Assembly (NCBI RefSeq): GCF_016466415.2
Contig: NZ_CP066772.2
Coordinates: 1 to 64,000, forward strand
Reading direction: 5' to 3'
DNA from: Ralstonia pickettii
GTDB lineage: Bacteria > Pseudomonadota > Gammaproteobacteria > Burkholderiales > Burkholderiaceae
DNA length: 64,000 nt
The position numbers and the translations under genes were made by a program. Below are positions 46,288-55,416 of this stretch, one piece after another. The notes under the pieces are model-generated. The model worked only from the letters and a program-made list of their open reading frames with translations, was not told the origin of the DNA and searched no databases. Each line of letters opens with the position of its first letter. Positions within the stretch are counted from its first letter, which is position 1.

Positions 46288-47149
46288 TAAATGCCCTGAC
46301 TCTGGCGGGAACCATCGTTCGGCTCATGTAAGCGAGGCGCACCTCCGCTGCCGTATCCAGGATTTCATGATCGCCAAGCAATCGGACGAGGCGCCCTTCT
46401 CGCAGATCGTCTTCAACCAGCGCCAATGGCAACAGCCCCATGCCGAGTCCGGCGAGTACGACTTCACGGTTGAATGCCGCGTTGTTCGAGGTGATTTCGT
46501 ACCGTAGTGGAACCACGAGCGGCGCGCCCTCCGCGCGGAACGTCACGATGGGCTTATGCACGGAAGGCGGTACGGTGACGAAGACGTGATCAGACAGATC
46601 GACCGGGTGAGACGGGCGCACATGCGATTCCAAGTAGTTGGGTGCAGCGACGATTGCCAAAGGCAAGCGCTGCAGCATGCGCGTCACGGCCAAATCGGTT
46701 GCCAGCATGAAGGGCAATACCAAGCCGATGTCATAGCCCTCGGTCGCAAGGTCGACAACGCCCTCCGCCAACGTCACATCCACCATGAGGTTTGGGTGCA
46801 TCCGCTTGAAGGACGAGACCAGTGGGGCCAGCCACGCAGACGTTGCCGACGTATGGGCGACCAGCCGCAGCACGCCCACAGGGAGATGGCCTTGGCTGCG
46901 TGCATCAGATTCAAGGCAGTCCAGATCGTCGAGCACACGGCAACATCCGTCATAAAACCTGTGCGCTGCGTCCGTCAGCGAGAACTGCTTTGTCGAGCGG
47001 TGGAACAGGCGCGCCCCAAGCCGCTCTTCCAGGGAAGTGATCGCTCTTGAAACGACGGCCGGCGATACCCCAAGCATCTGCCCCGCCCGTCTGAAGTTTC
47101 TGACCTCAACGATCGTACGAAAGAGCCGCAAGCTCTCGAAATGATCCAT
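46253..47149 (-). CDS. LysR-family regulator downstream of site C
   Basis: A 298-residue LysR protein of the DsdC/CrgA-like group that starts MDHFESLRLFRTIVEVRNF, with the HTH RAGQMLGVSPAVVSRAITSLE and a full effector domain. The ATG at 47149 has GAGGTG upstream and is preferred over a start five codons earlier. About 130 bp upstream lies site C, a third copy of the TetR1/TetR2 operator-promoter. Expression may therefore be tied to the TetR regulators. Its own target is unknown; the AI-2E permease just downstream is one candidate. Confidence 0.9.
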   Translation of the reverse strand: MDHFESLRLFRTIVEVRNFRRAGQMLGVSPAVVSRAITSLEERLGARLFHRSTKQFSLTDAAHRFYDGCCRVLDDLDCLESDARSQGHLPVGVLRLVAHTSATSAWLAPLVSSFKRMHPNLMVDVTLAEGVVDLATEGYDIGLVLPFMLATDLAVTRMLQRLPLAIVAAPNYLESHVRPSHPVDLSDHVFVTVPPSVHKPIVTFRAEGAPLVVPLRYEITSNNAAFNREVVLAGLGMGLLPLALVEDDLREGRLVRLLGDHEILDTAAEVRLAYMSRTMVPARVRAFIDHAVAYFEEK

Positions 47150-47277
47150 ATGCACCTCGAACAAGGCTCGCGGATACGGCGCACGTTGACGCGGCAGCTA
47201 AAACCCATGCGCTATTGAACGCGCTCAACTCCATAGCAGCCTTCGTTCTCGACCCCGGTTCCATCGCGAGCATGCAT

Positions 47278-47315
47278 AATTTAGTCATATCTGATACCAA
47301 TGTCAATTATGACGC
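47278..47315 (-). promoter_or_regulatory. Site C: third copy of the TetR operator-promoter
   Basis: On the minus strand, TTGACA (47306-47301), a 17-bp spacer and TAAATT (47283-47278) point at the LysR and AI-2E genes. The core 47283-47315 aligns base for base in spacing with sites A and B, and shares TATGACGCA with B. It also forms an inverted repeat, GTCAT at 47284-47288 and ATGAC at 47308-47312. On the plus strand no -10 follows at 17 bp and no TetR gene is present, so this looks like a one-sided site. Confidence 0.75.
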
Positions 47316-47681
47316 ATGAAGCCAAAAAAGAGGCGACTGCTTCCCGAGGCGTGTGTGGCCAGAAGGTGGATGAGATGAAGGCCGCTCTCCGCTCGCCGAC
47401 TGCGACGAGGGGCCTATGCGGGCTGATAAAGGCTTGTCCCGCCTGGCCTCGACAGACTTGCCGCCCTTTTCTTAGGCACCACGATTCTTCATAAACCAAT
47501 GAGTTAGAACACCCCTTCCCGACAGACTTTATTTTTGCGGATCACGCGCCGTGCAATCGCTGATGCCGCGAGCCGAGACGCCGGTTATGCATCGCATTCC
47601 ACGCAGGACCGATTCGCGTCAGGGCGCGCCAAGCATGTTGTGGGGAAAGTCCCGAATGGGTGGCCCTGCCGCGAGACCGCG
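47316..47681. other. Intergenic region between site C and the diguanylate cyclase gene
   Basis: No convincing gene is seen in these 366 bp. A 64-codon open frame at 47300-47494 has no family-like content and no ribosome site. No strong hairpin terminator for the diguanylate cyclase gene was noticed. Confidence 0.5.
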
Positions 47682-49061
47682 CTAGCGCACCATCACCGCA
47701 TTCCTGCCCGCGCGTTTTGCGTCGTAGAGGGCCATATCGGCTTGCATCAGTGCTTCAGATGTCGCGTCTGCGACCGGCGCGTGATCTGCGGACGGGGCGT
47801 AGGCAGCCACGCCGATGCTGACGGTCACGACACCGCGAACGGAGGGCGCAGGCAGGGCGGCCTGTTCGACCGCGCGACGCACCTGCTCGGCGATGACCTT
47901 GGCGCGTGAACGCTCAGTGTCTGCCAACAGGACAACAAACTCTTCGCCGCCATAGCGCGCCACCAAGTCGGTCGGGCGCTTTCCCGCAACGCGCGAGAGG
48001 ATGTTGGCAACCTCGACAAGACATGCGTCGCCCCTGCCATGCCCGTATGTGTCGTTGATCTGCTTGAAATGGTCGATGTCGACCATGAGCACCGACAGCG
48101 GTTGCCCCGTACGCCGCGCGCGTTTCGATTCGGCCGCCCAGCATCTGTCGAATGCTTGACGATTGCCGACCTGCGTCAGACCGTCCAGCAACGACTGCCG
48201 CTCAAGCCTGTGATTCGCAGCCATCAGCGCCCGATATAGCCTTGTGATATCCGCAATCAGCATCGACAGTACAACCGCCGAGGACACCACACTGAGCAGC
48301 CGTGCCGCGTACCATCCCAGCGTATAACGAGCGCCCCCATGCAGGGTCAATAACGAGTCGGCCAAGCCGACAGCGAGCGCCACGGTGACCCAGACATCCA
48401 CCGAGCGCCGGAGTCTGGTCAGCGCCAGATAGCCAGCAAGCGCAATGACGTTCGATCCGATCACGGGAACACCCAGGATTCGAACGAGGTTGACATATGT
48501 CCCACCCTGGATGAGCGCCGGTAAATACTCGGTGCCCCAGATACAGATCGGCACTACGGCCGCTGCTGAAATTGGTCCCAACCACGGCAATGCTCGCAAC
48601 ACTTGCGTGAGCTGAGGGCTTGAGCGACTGCGTTCATGGCAATACCGGCCAAGCGCCGCGAGCAGCAACAACACCGGATAGCCCGAATGCCAGAAGGTCC
48701 ATAGCCACACGGCGGATTGAGGGCCGGCTCCGAGCAGGCCGTCGGCACTGAATACGCCCGGAAATGTGGGCAATTGCGCAATGGCAATCGCCGCCGCAAA
48801 AAAGTAGGCGCCTGCAAGCGCCCCATAAAAAGGCGTTCGGGCAAGGCGGGCACGCTGAAATAACAGATAGCCGGTCAGCCCTTCAGACAGGACGACCACC
48901 GTCAGGAACATGGGCAGAAACGGCTTGACCTCTGGCAAGGTGCGCTGGGCGTGGCGGAAGGCGATCGCAGCCACGGCAACAATCATGGCGCTGATCAGCG
49001 TGGCTGCGAGAATCTCGGTGCGTGAGGGCCGTCCACCTTCCAGTTGTACTGCTTCAGTCAT
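47682..49061 (-). CDS. Membrane diguanylate cyclase (GGDEF domain)
   Basis: A 459-residue protein. About 270 residues form an N-terminal membrane sensor region with seven or eight helices (MASE-like), followed by a GGDEF domain that makes cyclic di-GMP. The active-site loop is RYGGEEFVVLL. The product-inhibition site is present as RPTD five residues before GGEEF. DIDHFKQINDTYGHGRGD and the SIGVAAYAPSAD segment are intact, so the enzyme should be active. No partner gene is evident. The ATG lacks a clear ribosome site. Confidence 0.93.
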   Translation of the reverse strand: MTEAVQLEGGRPSRTEILAATLISAMIVAVAAIAFRHAQRTLPEVKPFLPMFLTVVVLSEGLTGYLLFQRARLARTPFYGALAGAYFFAAAIAIAQLPTFPGVFSADGLLGAGPQSAVWLWTFWHSGYPVLLLLAALGRYCHERSRSSPQLTQVLRALPWLGPISAAAVVPICIWGTEYLPALIQGGTYVNLVRILGVPVIGSNVIALAGYLALTRLRRSVDVWVTVALAVGLADSLLTLHGGARYTLGWYAARLLSVVSSAVVLSMLIADITRLYRALMAANHRLERQSLLDGLTQVGNRQAFDRCWAAESKRARRTGQPLSVLMVDIDHFKQINDTYGHGRGDACLVEVANILSRVAGKRPTDLVARYGGEEFVVLLADTERSRAKVIAEQVRRAVEQAALPAPSVRGVVTVSIGVAAYAPSADHAPVADATSEALMQADMALYDAKRAGRNAVMVR

Positions 49062-49210
49062 GTCGCGCTAGCTCGGGGCATCGTCATGAGTAATCGACGC
49101 GACATGCGCAGTCTTTAGCCGGTGGGCCGCATGTGTGATTCGAAGCTCATTTCCGCGGCCGCCGTTCACAGCCGGCGCTTACGCTCCGGGGCATTGCTGG
49201 CCATGCACTG

Positions 49211-50512
49211 TCACGCCGCCCATAGACGGAGATAAGACCCATCGGGATCGTACTCAGCGGCCTGTTTCCGGACGTTGAATCGCCGGCCACCACGTGGGTC
49301 CGTGCCGCGCCCCGCGATATACAGCCAATTGCCCTGATTGCTGTAAACGTCGTAGTCGACGAGTTGGGATTCGAACCACGCGGCACCGGCACGCCAGTCG
49401 CCTCCCAGCTCGTGCACGAGGTAGCTCGCGACCACCTGTCTGAGCCTGTTGCTGAGGTAGCCGGTGGTCTCCAGCTCGCGCATCGCGGCATCGACGAGCG
49501 GCTCGCCGGTCGATGCACGACGCCAGCGCTCGAAGCCCTGCACATCTGGGCGCTCCGCGTGCCGTACCTCATTTGCGAGACCGCGTGCGCGGTACAGCCG
49601 AGCGCCATGCTGAAGATGCAGAAAGCGGAAATAGTCTCGCCACAGCAGCTCGAACCATAGCCAGTAGCTCCCGTCGCTCTGTCCATGCGACTGCTCGAAC
49701 TGCTGCAGTTCCGAAATCACGCGTCGGGGCGACAACGCACCGGTGGCCAGCCACGGCGACCATTTGCTCGAGAAGTCCACACCGGCCAAGGCGTTGCGCG
49801 TGCGCTTGTACGTGTGAGGCAACTGGCGCTCCAGGTATTGGGCCAGGTGCCGAAGGCCCGCCGTCTCGCCACCATCAAACTCCGGTGTGCCATACGGGAA
49901 CGACGCGCGCGAATCTGTCGACAGCGTCTGGTTTGCAACGTAGGCCGGCGCGCGCAGGCCCGGTGGAATGATCACACCCGACGGCCATGGCGGAAGGCGG
50001 GTGGGCGGTGACAGCGGCGTCGACGGTGCAATCCGCGCCCGTTCGAGCGCCTGCCTGAATGTTGTGAAGACAGCCGGCAGCGATTGAACAGGCCAAGGCA
50101 GACACAGCGGATCGATCAGGCTGCTCTGCCAGACCGTCTGCACCTGCAGCCCCGCGCTTCGCAGTTCGGCCACTTCGGCTTGCTCGTACGGCGCGGCGAT
50201 GTCTTCGCAGACGACCGTCGAGGCGCCCACGGCGCGGGCCAATGCGGGCAAGACCTTCCCCGGCGGGCCACAGCATTCCACCAGCCGGGTGCCGAGATCG
50301 GCCAACTGGCGGGCCAAATCCCGAAGCGCCGCCGCAAGCACGGCCCGGCGGTGCACACCTACGCGCGCAAAGCCCCAAGGCGTCTGTGCTTCATAGTCGG
50401 CATGGCAGTACACCGGGACGAGGTGCGAGGCTCCGGTCTCGCATGCGGCACGCAGAGCCGGCTGGTCATGCAATCGCAGGTCGCTGCGGAACCAGAACAG
50501 CACGGTGTTCAA
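49211..50512 (-). CDS. DASH-type cryptochrome
   Basis: A 433-residue cryptochrome/photolyase of the DASH group, which binds FAD and an antenna pteridine and repairs cyclobutane dimers in single-stranded DNA. DASH marks include [49 protein letters not shown] and [17 protein letters not shown]. The start is taken as TTG at 50512: the TGA of the DUF2256 gene overlaps it as TTGA, GGAG lies 7 nt upstream, and the N-terminus then reads [15 protein letters not shown]. It is last in a three-gene photolyase operon. Confidence 0.92.
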   Translation of the reverse strand: MNTVLFWFRSDLRLHDQPALRAACETGASHLVPVYCHADYEAQTPWGFARVGVHRRAVLAAALRDLARQLADLGTRLVECCGPPGKVLPALARAVGASTVVCEDIAAPYEQAEVAELRSAGLQVQTVWQSSLIDPLCLPWPVQSLPAVFTTFRQALERARIAPSTPLSPPTRLPPWPSGVIIPPGLRAPAYVANQTLSTDSRASFPYGTPEFDGGETAGLRHLAQYLERQLPHTYKRTRNALAGVDFSSKWSPWLATGALSPRRVISELQQFEQSHGQSDGSYWLWFELLWRDYFRFLHLQHGARLYRARGLANEVRHAERPDVQGFERWRRASTGEPLVDAAMRELETTGYLSNRLRQVVASYLVHELGGDWRAGAAWFESQLVDYDVYSNQGNWLYIAGRGTDPRGGRRFNVRKQAAEYDPDGSYLRLWAA

Positions 50513-50673
50513 CGCGGTTCTCCATGCTGTGCCCTGGGCTGCCTGCCTTGTCTGCGACAACGCTCCGAGCAGTACTTCACCGCATCCCAATCCCGTGCCC
50601 ACTTTTTTCGCCAGGTGAATGGCAGGCCGCAGTGCGCACATTGCTTGTTCGGCAGGTTCGGCTTCTTATGCAT
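50509..50673 (-). CDS. DUF2256 zinc-finger-like small protein
   Basis: A 54-residue protein beginning [19 protein letters not shown], with cysteines at 12, 15, 35 and 39 (CAHC and CSERC). This is a treble-clef-like zinc site and the DUF2256 signature. From memory, DUF2256 genes or domains often accompany DASH cryptochromes, and this gene lies exactly between two photolyase genes. It starts 8 bp after the upstream photolyase stop and its TGA overlaps the cry-DASH TTG start. A role in DNA or RNA binding with the cryptochrome is inference only. Confidence 0.88.
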   Translation of the reverse strand: MHKKPNLPNKQCAHCGLPFTWRKKWARDWDAVKYCSERCRRQGRQPRAQHGEPR

Positions 50674-50681
50674 CGGCGGAA

Positions 50682-52232
50682 TCAAAAGTCGAGACTAAGC
50701 TGGGAAGACGTGGCCCCACTGCCGCGCGGGTTGTCGACGCGATCACGGCGCATACGCGAAGCGTGTTTCTTCACGATGGCGTGATTGGCGGCGTGAACTT
50801 CCGGCCGCGCACGCAACGCATGGACGCGCATCTTGGCCTGCCGCGTTGCTGCCTCAAGGTCGACCAGCGGCACGGGGATGTCTTCGCCCACCCGCACTCC
50901 GCAGCGCGCCTGCACATCGGGCGGCATGCGCCAAGGCTGCAAGAGCCAAGCATCGGGCACGCGGCGCAGGGCCGGCAGCCAGCGCCTGACAAACCGGCCA
51001 TGCGGGTCCTGGTCCTGCGCCTGCTTGATCGGGTTATAGACACGCGTGGTGTTAATGCCGGTGGTGCCGGCTTGCATCTGCATCTGGCTCCAGTGAATTC
51101 CCGGCTCGTAATCGACGAACTGCCGGGCCAGCCAAACGCCCACCGGCCGCCAATGCAGCCATAGCGGGTAGGAAGCCACGGAGACAAGCATGGCCCGCAT
51201 GCGAAAGTTGATCCATCCGGTCTCTCTCAGCATGGCAACACAGGCGTCCACCATCGGCCAGCCGGTGCGCCCGGCTACCAGGGCGGCAAAGTGATCGGCG
51301 TTCCATGCCGATTCACGCAGGCCGTCGTAGCCGCGGTGCAGATTGCGGAACTCGATGGCGGGTTCGGATTCCAGCTTCTGGATGAAGTGGCAATGCCAAT
51401 GCAGGCGGCTGACAAACGCAGCCAGCCCCTTACGCTGCCACACCGCATCCTCGTCTGTGCTGGCCCTGAGCTGGAGCACGCGTTGCTCGGTGGCCTGTAC
51501 CACTTCGCGCATGCCGAGGCATCCGTATGCCAGGTAAGGAGACAGACGTGAGCAGGCGCTCGGCGCCGTCAAAGGCGAAGAGATGCCGCCCCGATAGTTC
51601 CGGCTTCGCTCGAACAGGAAATCGCGCAGCACTTCGCTGCCGCGCGCGCGTCCACCGCGCTGGCGGCGAGGGGGGGCATGTGTATCCAAGCCGAGGGCCT
51701 CGCACCCAGGCCAGTCCATCGCCGGCCATGGCAGCATGACATCGCTAAGGGCGCCCACCCCGGGCGCAGGCATGCAGGGCGCGTACATATGCTCCGCCCA
51801 GCGGTCGTGCCAGACGTCTCGCGTCGGCAAGCGCCGCACCACGCCGTGCTGGGGCCACTCGCGCCAGGTTACATCGTGATCGAGGCACCAGCGTGCGACG
51901 GCCTTGTCGCGCGCGAACGTATGACCGTTGCCGGTTTCCTCGTGAGACACCAGGTGACTGAAGGCCGCGGCCGCATGCAGCCGCCCGAATACCTCCGTCA
52001 CTTCGCCCACGGCGACTTGCAACCGTGCGCCGCATGCACGCAGTTGCTCCGCAAGATCGTGCAGGCATTCCTGGATAAAGAGATAGTGCTGGGATGCGGC
52101 GTCCGGCTGCGCCCACAGGCTTGGCTCGATGACGTACAAACACAAGACTTTTCCCCGGCGCGCGGCGTGGACCAGCGGGGCGTGGTCGTGCACCCGCAGG
52201 TCGCGCTTGAACCAGACGATGGTGTAGCTCAT
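50682..52232 (-). CDS. Cryptochrome/photolyase-family FAD protein, atypical
   Basis: A 516-residue protein with an N-terminal antenna domain ([16 protein letters not shown]) and a C-terminal FAD domain ([39 protein letters not shown]). Where class I photolyases have the AANNGGWQWS loop with the flavin-N5 asparagine, this protein has [20 protein letters not shown], so it belongs to a different subgroup and may be a photosensor or a repair enzyme with changed chemistry. A basic C-terminal tail of about 60 residues follows. It is first in the operon with DUF2256 and cry-DASH. Confidence 0.88.
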   Translation of the reverse strand: MSYTIVWFKRDLRVHDHAPLVHAARRGKVLCLYVIEPSLWAQPDAASQHYLFIQECLHDLAEQLRACGARLQVAVGEVTEVFGRLHAAAAFSHLVSHEETGNGHTFARDKAVARWCLDHDVTWREWPQHGVVRRLPTRDVWHDRWAEHMYAPCMPAPGVGALSDVMLPWPAMDWPGCEALGLDTHAPPRRQRGGRARGSEVLRDFLFERSRNYRGGISSPLTAPSACSRLSPYLAYGCLGMREVVQATEQRVLQLRASTDEDAVWQRKGLAAFVSRLHWHCHFIQKLESEPAIEFRNLHRGYDGLRESAWNADHFAALVAGRTGWPMVDACVAMLRETGWINFRMRAMLVSVASYPLWLHWRPVGVWLARQFVDYEPGIHWSQMQMQAGTTGINTTRVYNPIKQAQDQDPHGRFVRRWLPALRRVPDAWLLQPWRMPPDVQARCGVRVGEDIPVPLVDLEAATRQAKMRVHALRARPEVHAANHAIVKKHASRMRRDRVDNPRGSGATSSQLSLDF

Positions 52233-52416
52233 TGATCTTCAGCGGCTTGCAGCGCGGCTTGATCGCGTCGCCCGAGTATAAGGACGCCGGGTCCCGCAAT
52301 GAACGACCCACCGCGCTGGCCGAGCACGAATTTCCAACGCATTACCAATTCAAATCGCCCCGCCAGGTCGTTGAAAAACGTTTCGTGATCTGGCGAGGCG
52401 AAGCTCCAAATTACGC

Positions 52417-53277
52417 TCAGGCGTTGGCCACAAAGCGCGCCACATCTGAAAGCACAGGCCCGAGAAACTGCAGCGGCGAGGCCAGTGCGGCCACGAGTGT
52501 TTTATGGTCCAGGCGCGGGTAGACCTTGAGTTCCACGGGGTGCCGATACTCGGTCAGGCGTTCGGCGAGTGAAAGCGTATTTCGCCGGACATCCACATAT
52601 GCATCGTGTTCGCCGGTGAGCAGCAACGCCGGGGGCAACCAATCCTGGCGCACGTGGAACAACGGCTGGCTATCCGCTGTTTCATTCGGATGGTTGAACA
52701 CGGGCCGCACGTCGGCCGCTTGAATCGGCAGGAAGTTGTAAGGACCGGCCATGCCGATCCAGCCCGACAGCGTTTCAATGCGCAAACCCTGCATCGCCAA
52801 CCAGCGGCTGTCGGTTGCCAGCATCGCGGCGTTGTAGGCGCCTGCGCTGTGCCCGGCAACGAACAAGCGCGCGTCGCCATAGCCCTGCCGATCCAGCCAC
52901 CGTCGGGCGAAGGCCGTGGCGGCGGCACAGTCAAGCAGGAAGTCCGGATAGCGCACCTCGGGATACAGCCTGTAGTCAGCAACCATTGCGATCGACCCAG
53001 CCGCGGCCAACGCTTCGCCAACGAACGCGTAATCCTTGCGGTCGCCCTCTCGCCACGATCCGCCGTAGAAGAAAACAACCGCCCGGGGCGGCCCTTCCAT
53101 CGGGCGAACCGGCCGGTAGACGTCCAGCCTTTGCCGCGGATGTGCGCCGTAGGGCAGGCCAAGCGCCGGCACACTTGCGTCGGACGTAGACACGGCGTTG
53201 AGAACATCCAGGGCCGAACACCCTGCCAGGCTCGCCAACGCGGTTGCCATCCATGCTCGACGGGTCACGCCACGCAT
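52417..53277 (-). CDS. Alpha/beta hydrolase (carboxylesterase-like), lipoprotein
   Basis: A 286-residue secreted hydrolase. The N-terminus MRGVTRRAWMATALASLAGC has a twin-arginine-like motif and a lipobox (Cys20). The catalytic parts are the oxyanion segment FFYGGSW, the nucleophile elbow GHSAGAYNA, Asp in TGEHDAYVDV and His in RLDHKT. It resembles BD-FAE/kynurenine-formamidase-like esterases. The ATG at 53277 is chosen because GGAGG is six bases upstream; the ATG at 53283 touches the GGAGG. It is upstream of the photolyase operon in the same direction. Confidence 0.9.
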   Translation of the reverse strand: MRGVTRRAWMATALASLAGCSALDVLNAVSTSDASVPALGLPYGAHPRQRLDVYRPVRPMEGPPRAVVFFYGGSWREGDRKDYAFVGEALAAAGSIAMVADYRLYPEVRYPDFLLDCAAATAFARRWLDRQGYGDARLFVAGHSAGAYNAAMLATDSRWLAMQGLRIETLSGWIGMAGPYNFLPIQAADVRPVFNHPNETADSQPLFHVRQDWLPPALLLTGEHDAYVDVRRNTLSLAERLTEYRHPVELKVYPRLDHKTLVAALASPLQFLGPVLSDVARFVANA

Positions 53278-53717
53278 CGGCATCCTCCATGCGGCACCAA
53301 AGCCGGGCGAACGCGCAGATGGCGGTCAGTGCCGCCCATGCTCGATGGGATACGGATCAAGTGGAAGCGCATACAGTTTCAGGTCAAGGCAAGACGTTCG
53401 ACCGTATACGCGCGTTTTCGGAGGTTGGATGCGCTGTCCTGAATGTATCGGCCAACTGCATGATCCATCGGCATGTGGCGGTGCCACACGGTAGACCGCC
53501 CTGACCGAGACGGCCCGTGCCGGCGTATCGCACGACCAGGTAAGAAGAACACGTCATACATCGACCTCGCCGCCTCCATCGGCGTATCACCTTCATGGCC
53601 CTGCAATCCGTATGGACCCGTTTTTCTTCCGCTCGATATCGACGACAATAACGGCTGTGCCGGTGCGTTGGTCTCAATGATCGCGCCGGCATCCAACCAT
53701 TGAACGGGAAAAACGCC
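53278..53717. other. Intergenic region between the hydrolase and carbonic anhydrase genes
   Basis: These 440 bp separate divergent genes and should hold both promoters. I see a TTGACC hexamer on the minus strand near 53387 and a small 6-bp hairpin at 53474-53488 (TGTGGC, GGT, GCCACA). Neither makes a convincing regulatory site. Open frames here have no family-like content. Confidence 0.45.
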
Positions 53718-54377
53718 ATGCGCGACATCATTGACGGTTTCCTGCGCTTTCAGCGCGACATCTATCCGCAACGGGTAGAGCTTTTCAAACAACTTGCGAC
53801 ATCACAGAACCCCAAGGCGCTGTTCGTGACCTGCTCGGACAGCCGCGTCGTTCCAGAACTGCTGACACAACGCGAACCCGGCGAGCTGTTTGTCATCCGA
53901 AACGCGGGCAACATCGTGCCGTCGTATGGCCCGGAGCCGGGCGGCGTTTCGGCCACAGTCGAATATGCCGTTGCGGTGCTGGGCGTGCAGGACATCGTGA
54001 TCTGCGGCCACTCCGACTGCGGTGCGATGGGCGCCATCTCGCGCTGCACCTGTCTTGACCACCTGCCGGCCGTGGCCAACTGGCTGCGCCACTCAGACGC
54101 CGCCAAGGTCATCAACGCAGCGCATACGTTCGACTCGCCCCGAGCCAAGCTGGACGGCCTCGTTCGTGAAAACGTGATCGCACAGCTTGCCAACCTGCGC
54201 ACGCACCCGTCGGTTGCGCTCGCCCTCGAGCAAGGCCGCATGAACCTGCATGGCTGGGTGTATGACATCGAGAGAGGCAGCATCGACGCGCTGGATGGAT
54301 CGACGCGCCGCTTTGTGCCGCTTGCGGAATCCCCCACGACGGTGGCGGTCACGTCACGCAGCCAGCGGCAAGGCTGA
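53718..54377 (+). CDS. can: Beta-class carbonic anhydrase
   Basis: This zinc enzyme interconverts carbon dioxide and bicarbonate. It has 219 residues. Zinc ligands are Cys39 (in VTCSDSR), His98 and Cys101 (in CGHSDCGAM), with Asp41 and Arg43 forming the catalytic dyad. The ATG at 53718 gives the usual family start [17 protein letters not shown]; a TTG six codons earlier is discarded. A GC hairpin follows and the downstream SDR gene is convergent. No link to the photolyase genes beyond proximity is evident. Confidence 0.95.
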   Translation: MRDIIDGFLRFQRDIYPQRVELFKQLATSQNPKALFVTCSDSRVVPELLTQREPGELFVIRNAGNIVPSYGPEPGGVSATVEYAVAVLGVQDIVICGHSDCGAMGAISRCTCLDHLPAVANWLRHSDAAKVINAAHTFDSPRAKLDGLVRENVIAQLANLRTHPSVALALEQGRMNLHGWVYDIERGSIDALDGSTRRFVPLAESPTTVAVTSRSQRQG

Positions 54378-54420
54378 CGAGCACGGCCGGGGCCCTCAAG
54401 CTCCGGTCGCTCCCGGCCAC

Positions 54421-54443
54421 GCGGCGGGTGTAGTTCCCGCCGC
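54421..54443. terminator. Hairpin between carbonic anhydrase and TIGR01777 genes
   Basis: A perfect 8-bp stem, GCGGCGGG and CCCGCCGC, with a 7-nt loop lies between convergent genes; a second GC-rich inverted repeat precedes it near 54387-54415. The right flank is AT-rich but has no T-run. Confidence 0.6.
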
Positions 54444-54461
54444 TCAATATCAATCTGCGGG

Positions 54462-55382
54462 TTACCGGGTAACGGGATGCTTATCCTGCACCAGCAGACC
54501 CGCCAGCGCCTCCTCCAGGTTCGGAAAGCGAAAGCGATAGCCGGTCTCCAAGGCCCGCCGCGGTTGCAGACGCTGACTGCCCAGCAGCAACACTGACATT
54601 TCGCCCAGCGCCATTCGCAATACCCAGGCAGGAACCGACAGGAACATCGGCCTGCGCAGGGTCGCCGCCAGCGTGCTGGCAAAGTCTGCGTTTCTGACGA
54701 GGTCCGGTGCGCACGCATTGAAGGCGCCCCAGCAATCGGCGTGGTGCAAAAGGAAATCAATCAGACCGACCACGTCGTCAAGATGAATCCACGGCATCCA
54801 TTGACGCCCATTGCCGAGCCGACCGCCAAGCCCCATGCTGAATGGCAGACGCAGCCTGGGCAACATGCCGCCGTCGCTTGCAAACACGGGCGCGGTGCGC
54901 AGTAACACGACACGCATGCCGAGCGCCTCGGCACGGCGCGCTTCCTCCTCCCACGCGACGCAGAGTTGACTGCCAAAGTCGTCCTTGCCAGCGCGGCTGT
55001 CTTCATCCAGGGGCTCCTGCCCCCGATCGCCATACCAGCCGGTGGCAGATCCGGAAACAAGCACGCGAGGGGGCTGCTTGCAACGGCCGAGCCAGTCCAC
55101 GAGTTCACGGGTCAGATCGACCCGGCTGCGCCACAGAATTCTTCGTCGCGGCGCACTCCACGGGCGATCGGCAATCGGCGCGCCCGCCAGATTGATGACC
55201 GCATCCAATGGCGCAGCACCGTCCAGCTCTCGCAGCGTTGCAATGCCGCGCGCACCGGCACACAGCCGCGCGACGCGTTCAGGCGTACGGCTCCAGACAA
55301 CCAGATCGTGCCCCTGCGCCTGCCAGTGGCGGCACAGTGCCCGCCCGATCAATCCGGTGCCTCCAGTCAGCAGGATGCGCAC
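54462..55382 (-). CDS. TIGR01777-family SDR epimerase-like protein
   Basis: A 306-residue extended short-chain dehydrogenase related to YfcH and sulfide-insensitive cell-division inhibitor SulA-like annotations. The nucleotide-binding motif is LLTGGTGLIG, and VINLAGAPIADRPW and SGSATGWYGDRG are the family signature. The C-terminal DUF1731 part starts near NACAPDLVRN. The active-site Tyr in the GWYG motif is present but the substrate is unknown. It follows the iron-sulfur photolyase gene by 34 bp on the same strand; such a pairing recurs in light-responsive clusters. Confidence 0.9.
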   Translation of the reverse strand: MRILLTGGTGLIGRALCRHWQAQGHDLVVWSRTPERVARLCAGARGIATLRELDGAAPLDAVINLAGAPIADRPWSAPRRRILWRSRVDLTRELVDWLGRCKQPPRVLVSGSATGWYGDRGQEPLDEDSRAGKDDFGSQLCVAWEEEARRAEALGMRVVLLRTAPVFASDGGMLPRLRLPFSMGLGGRLGNGRQWMPWIHLDDVVGLIDFLLHHADCWGAFNACAPDLVRNADFASTLAATLRRPMFLSVPAWVLRMALGEMSVLLLGSQRLQPRRALETGYRFRFPNLEEALAGLLVQDKHPVTR

Positions 55383-55416
55383 GATGGAACGACCTCCTTA
55401 TTGCGGTTCAACGCAG

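Noticed and set aside
47300-47494. 64-codon frame downstream of site C as a third TetR remnant
   Set aside because: The translation has no helix-turn-helix or similarity to TetR1 or TetR2, and no plus-strand -10 is present.
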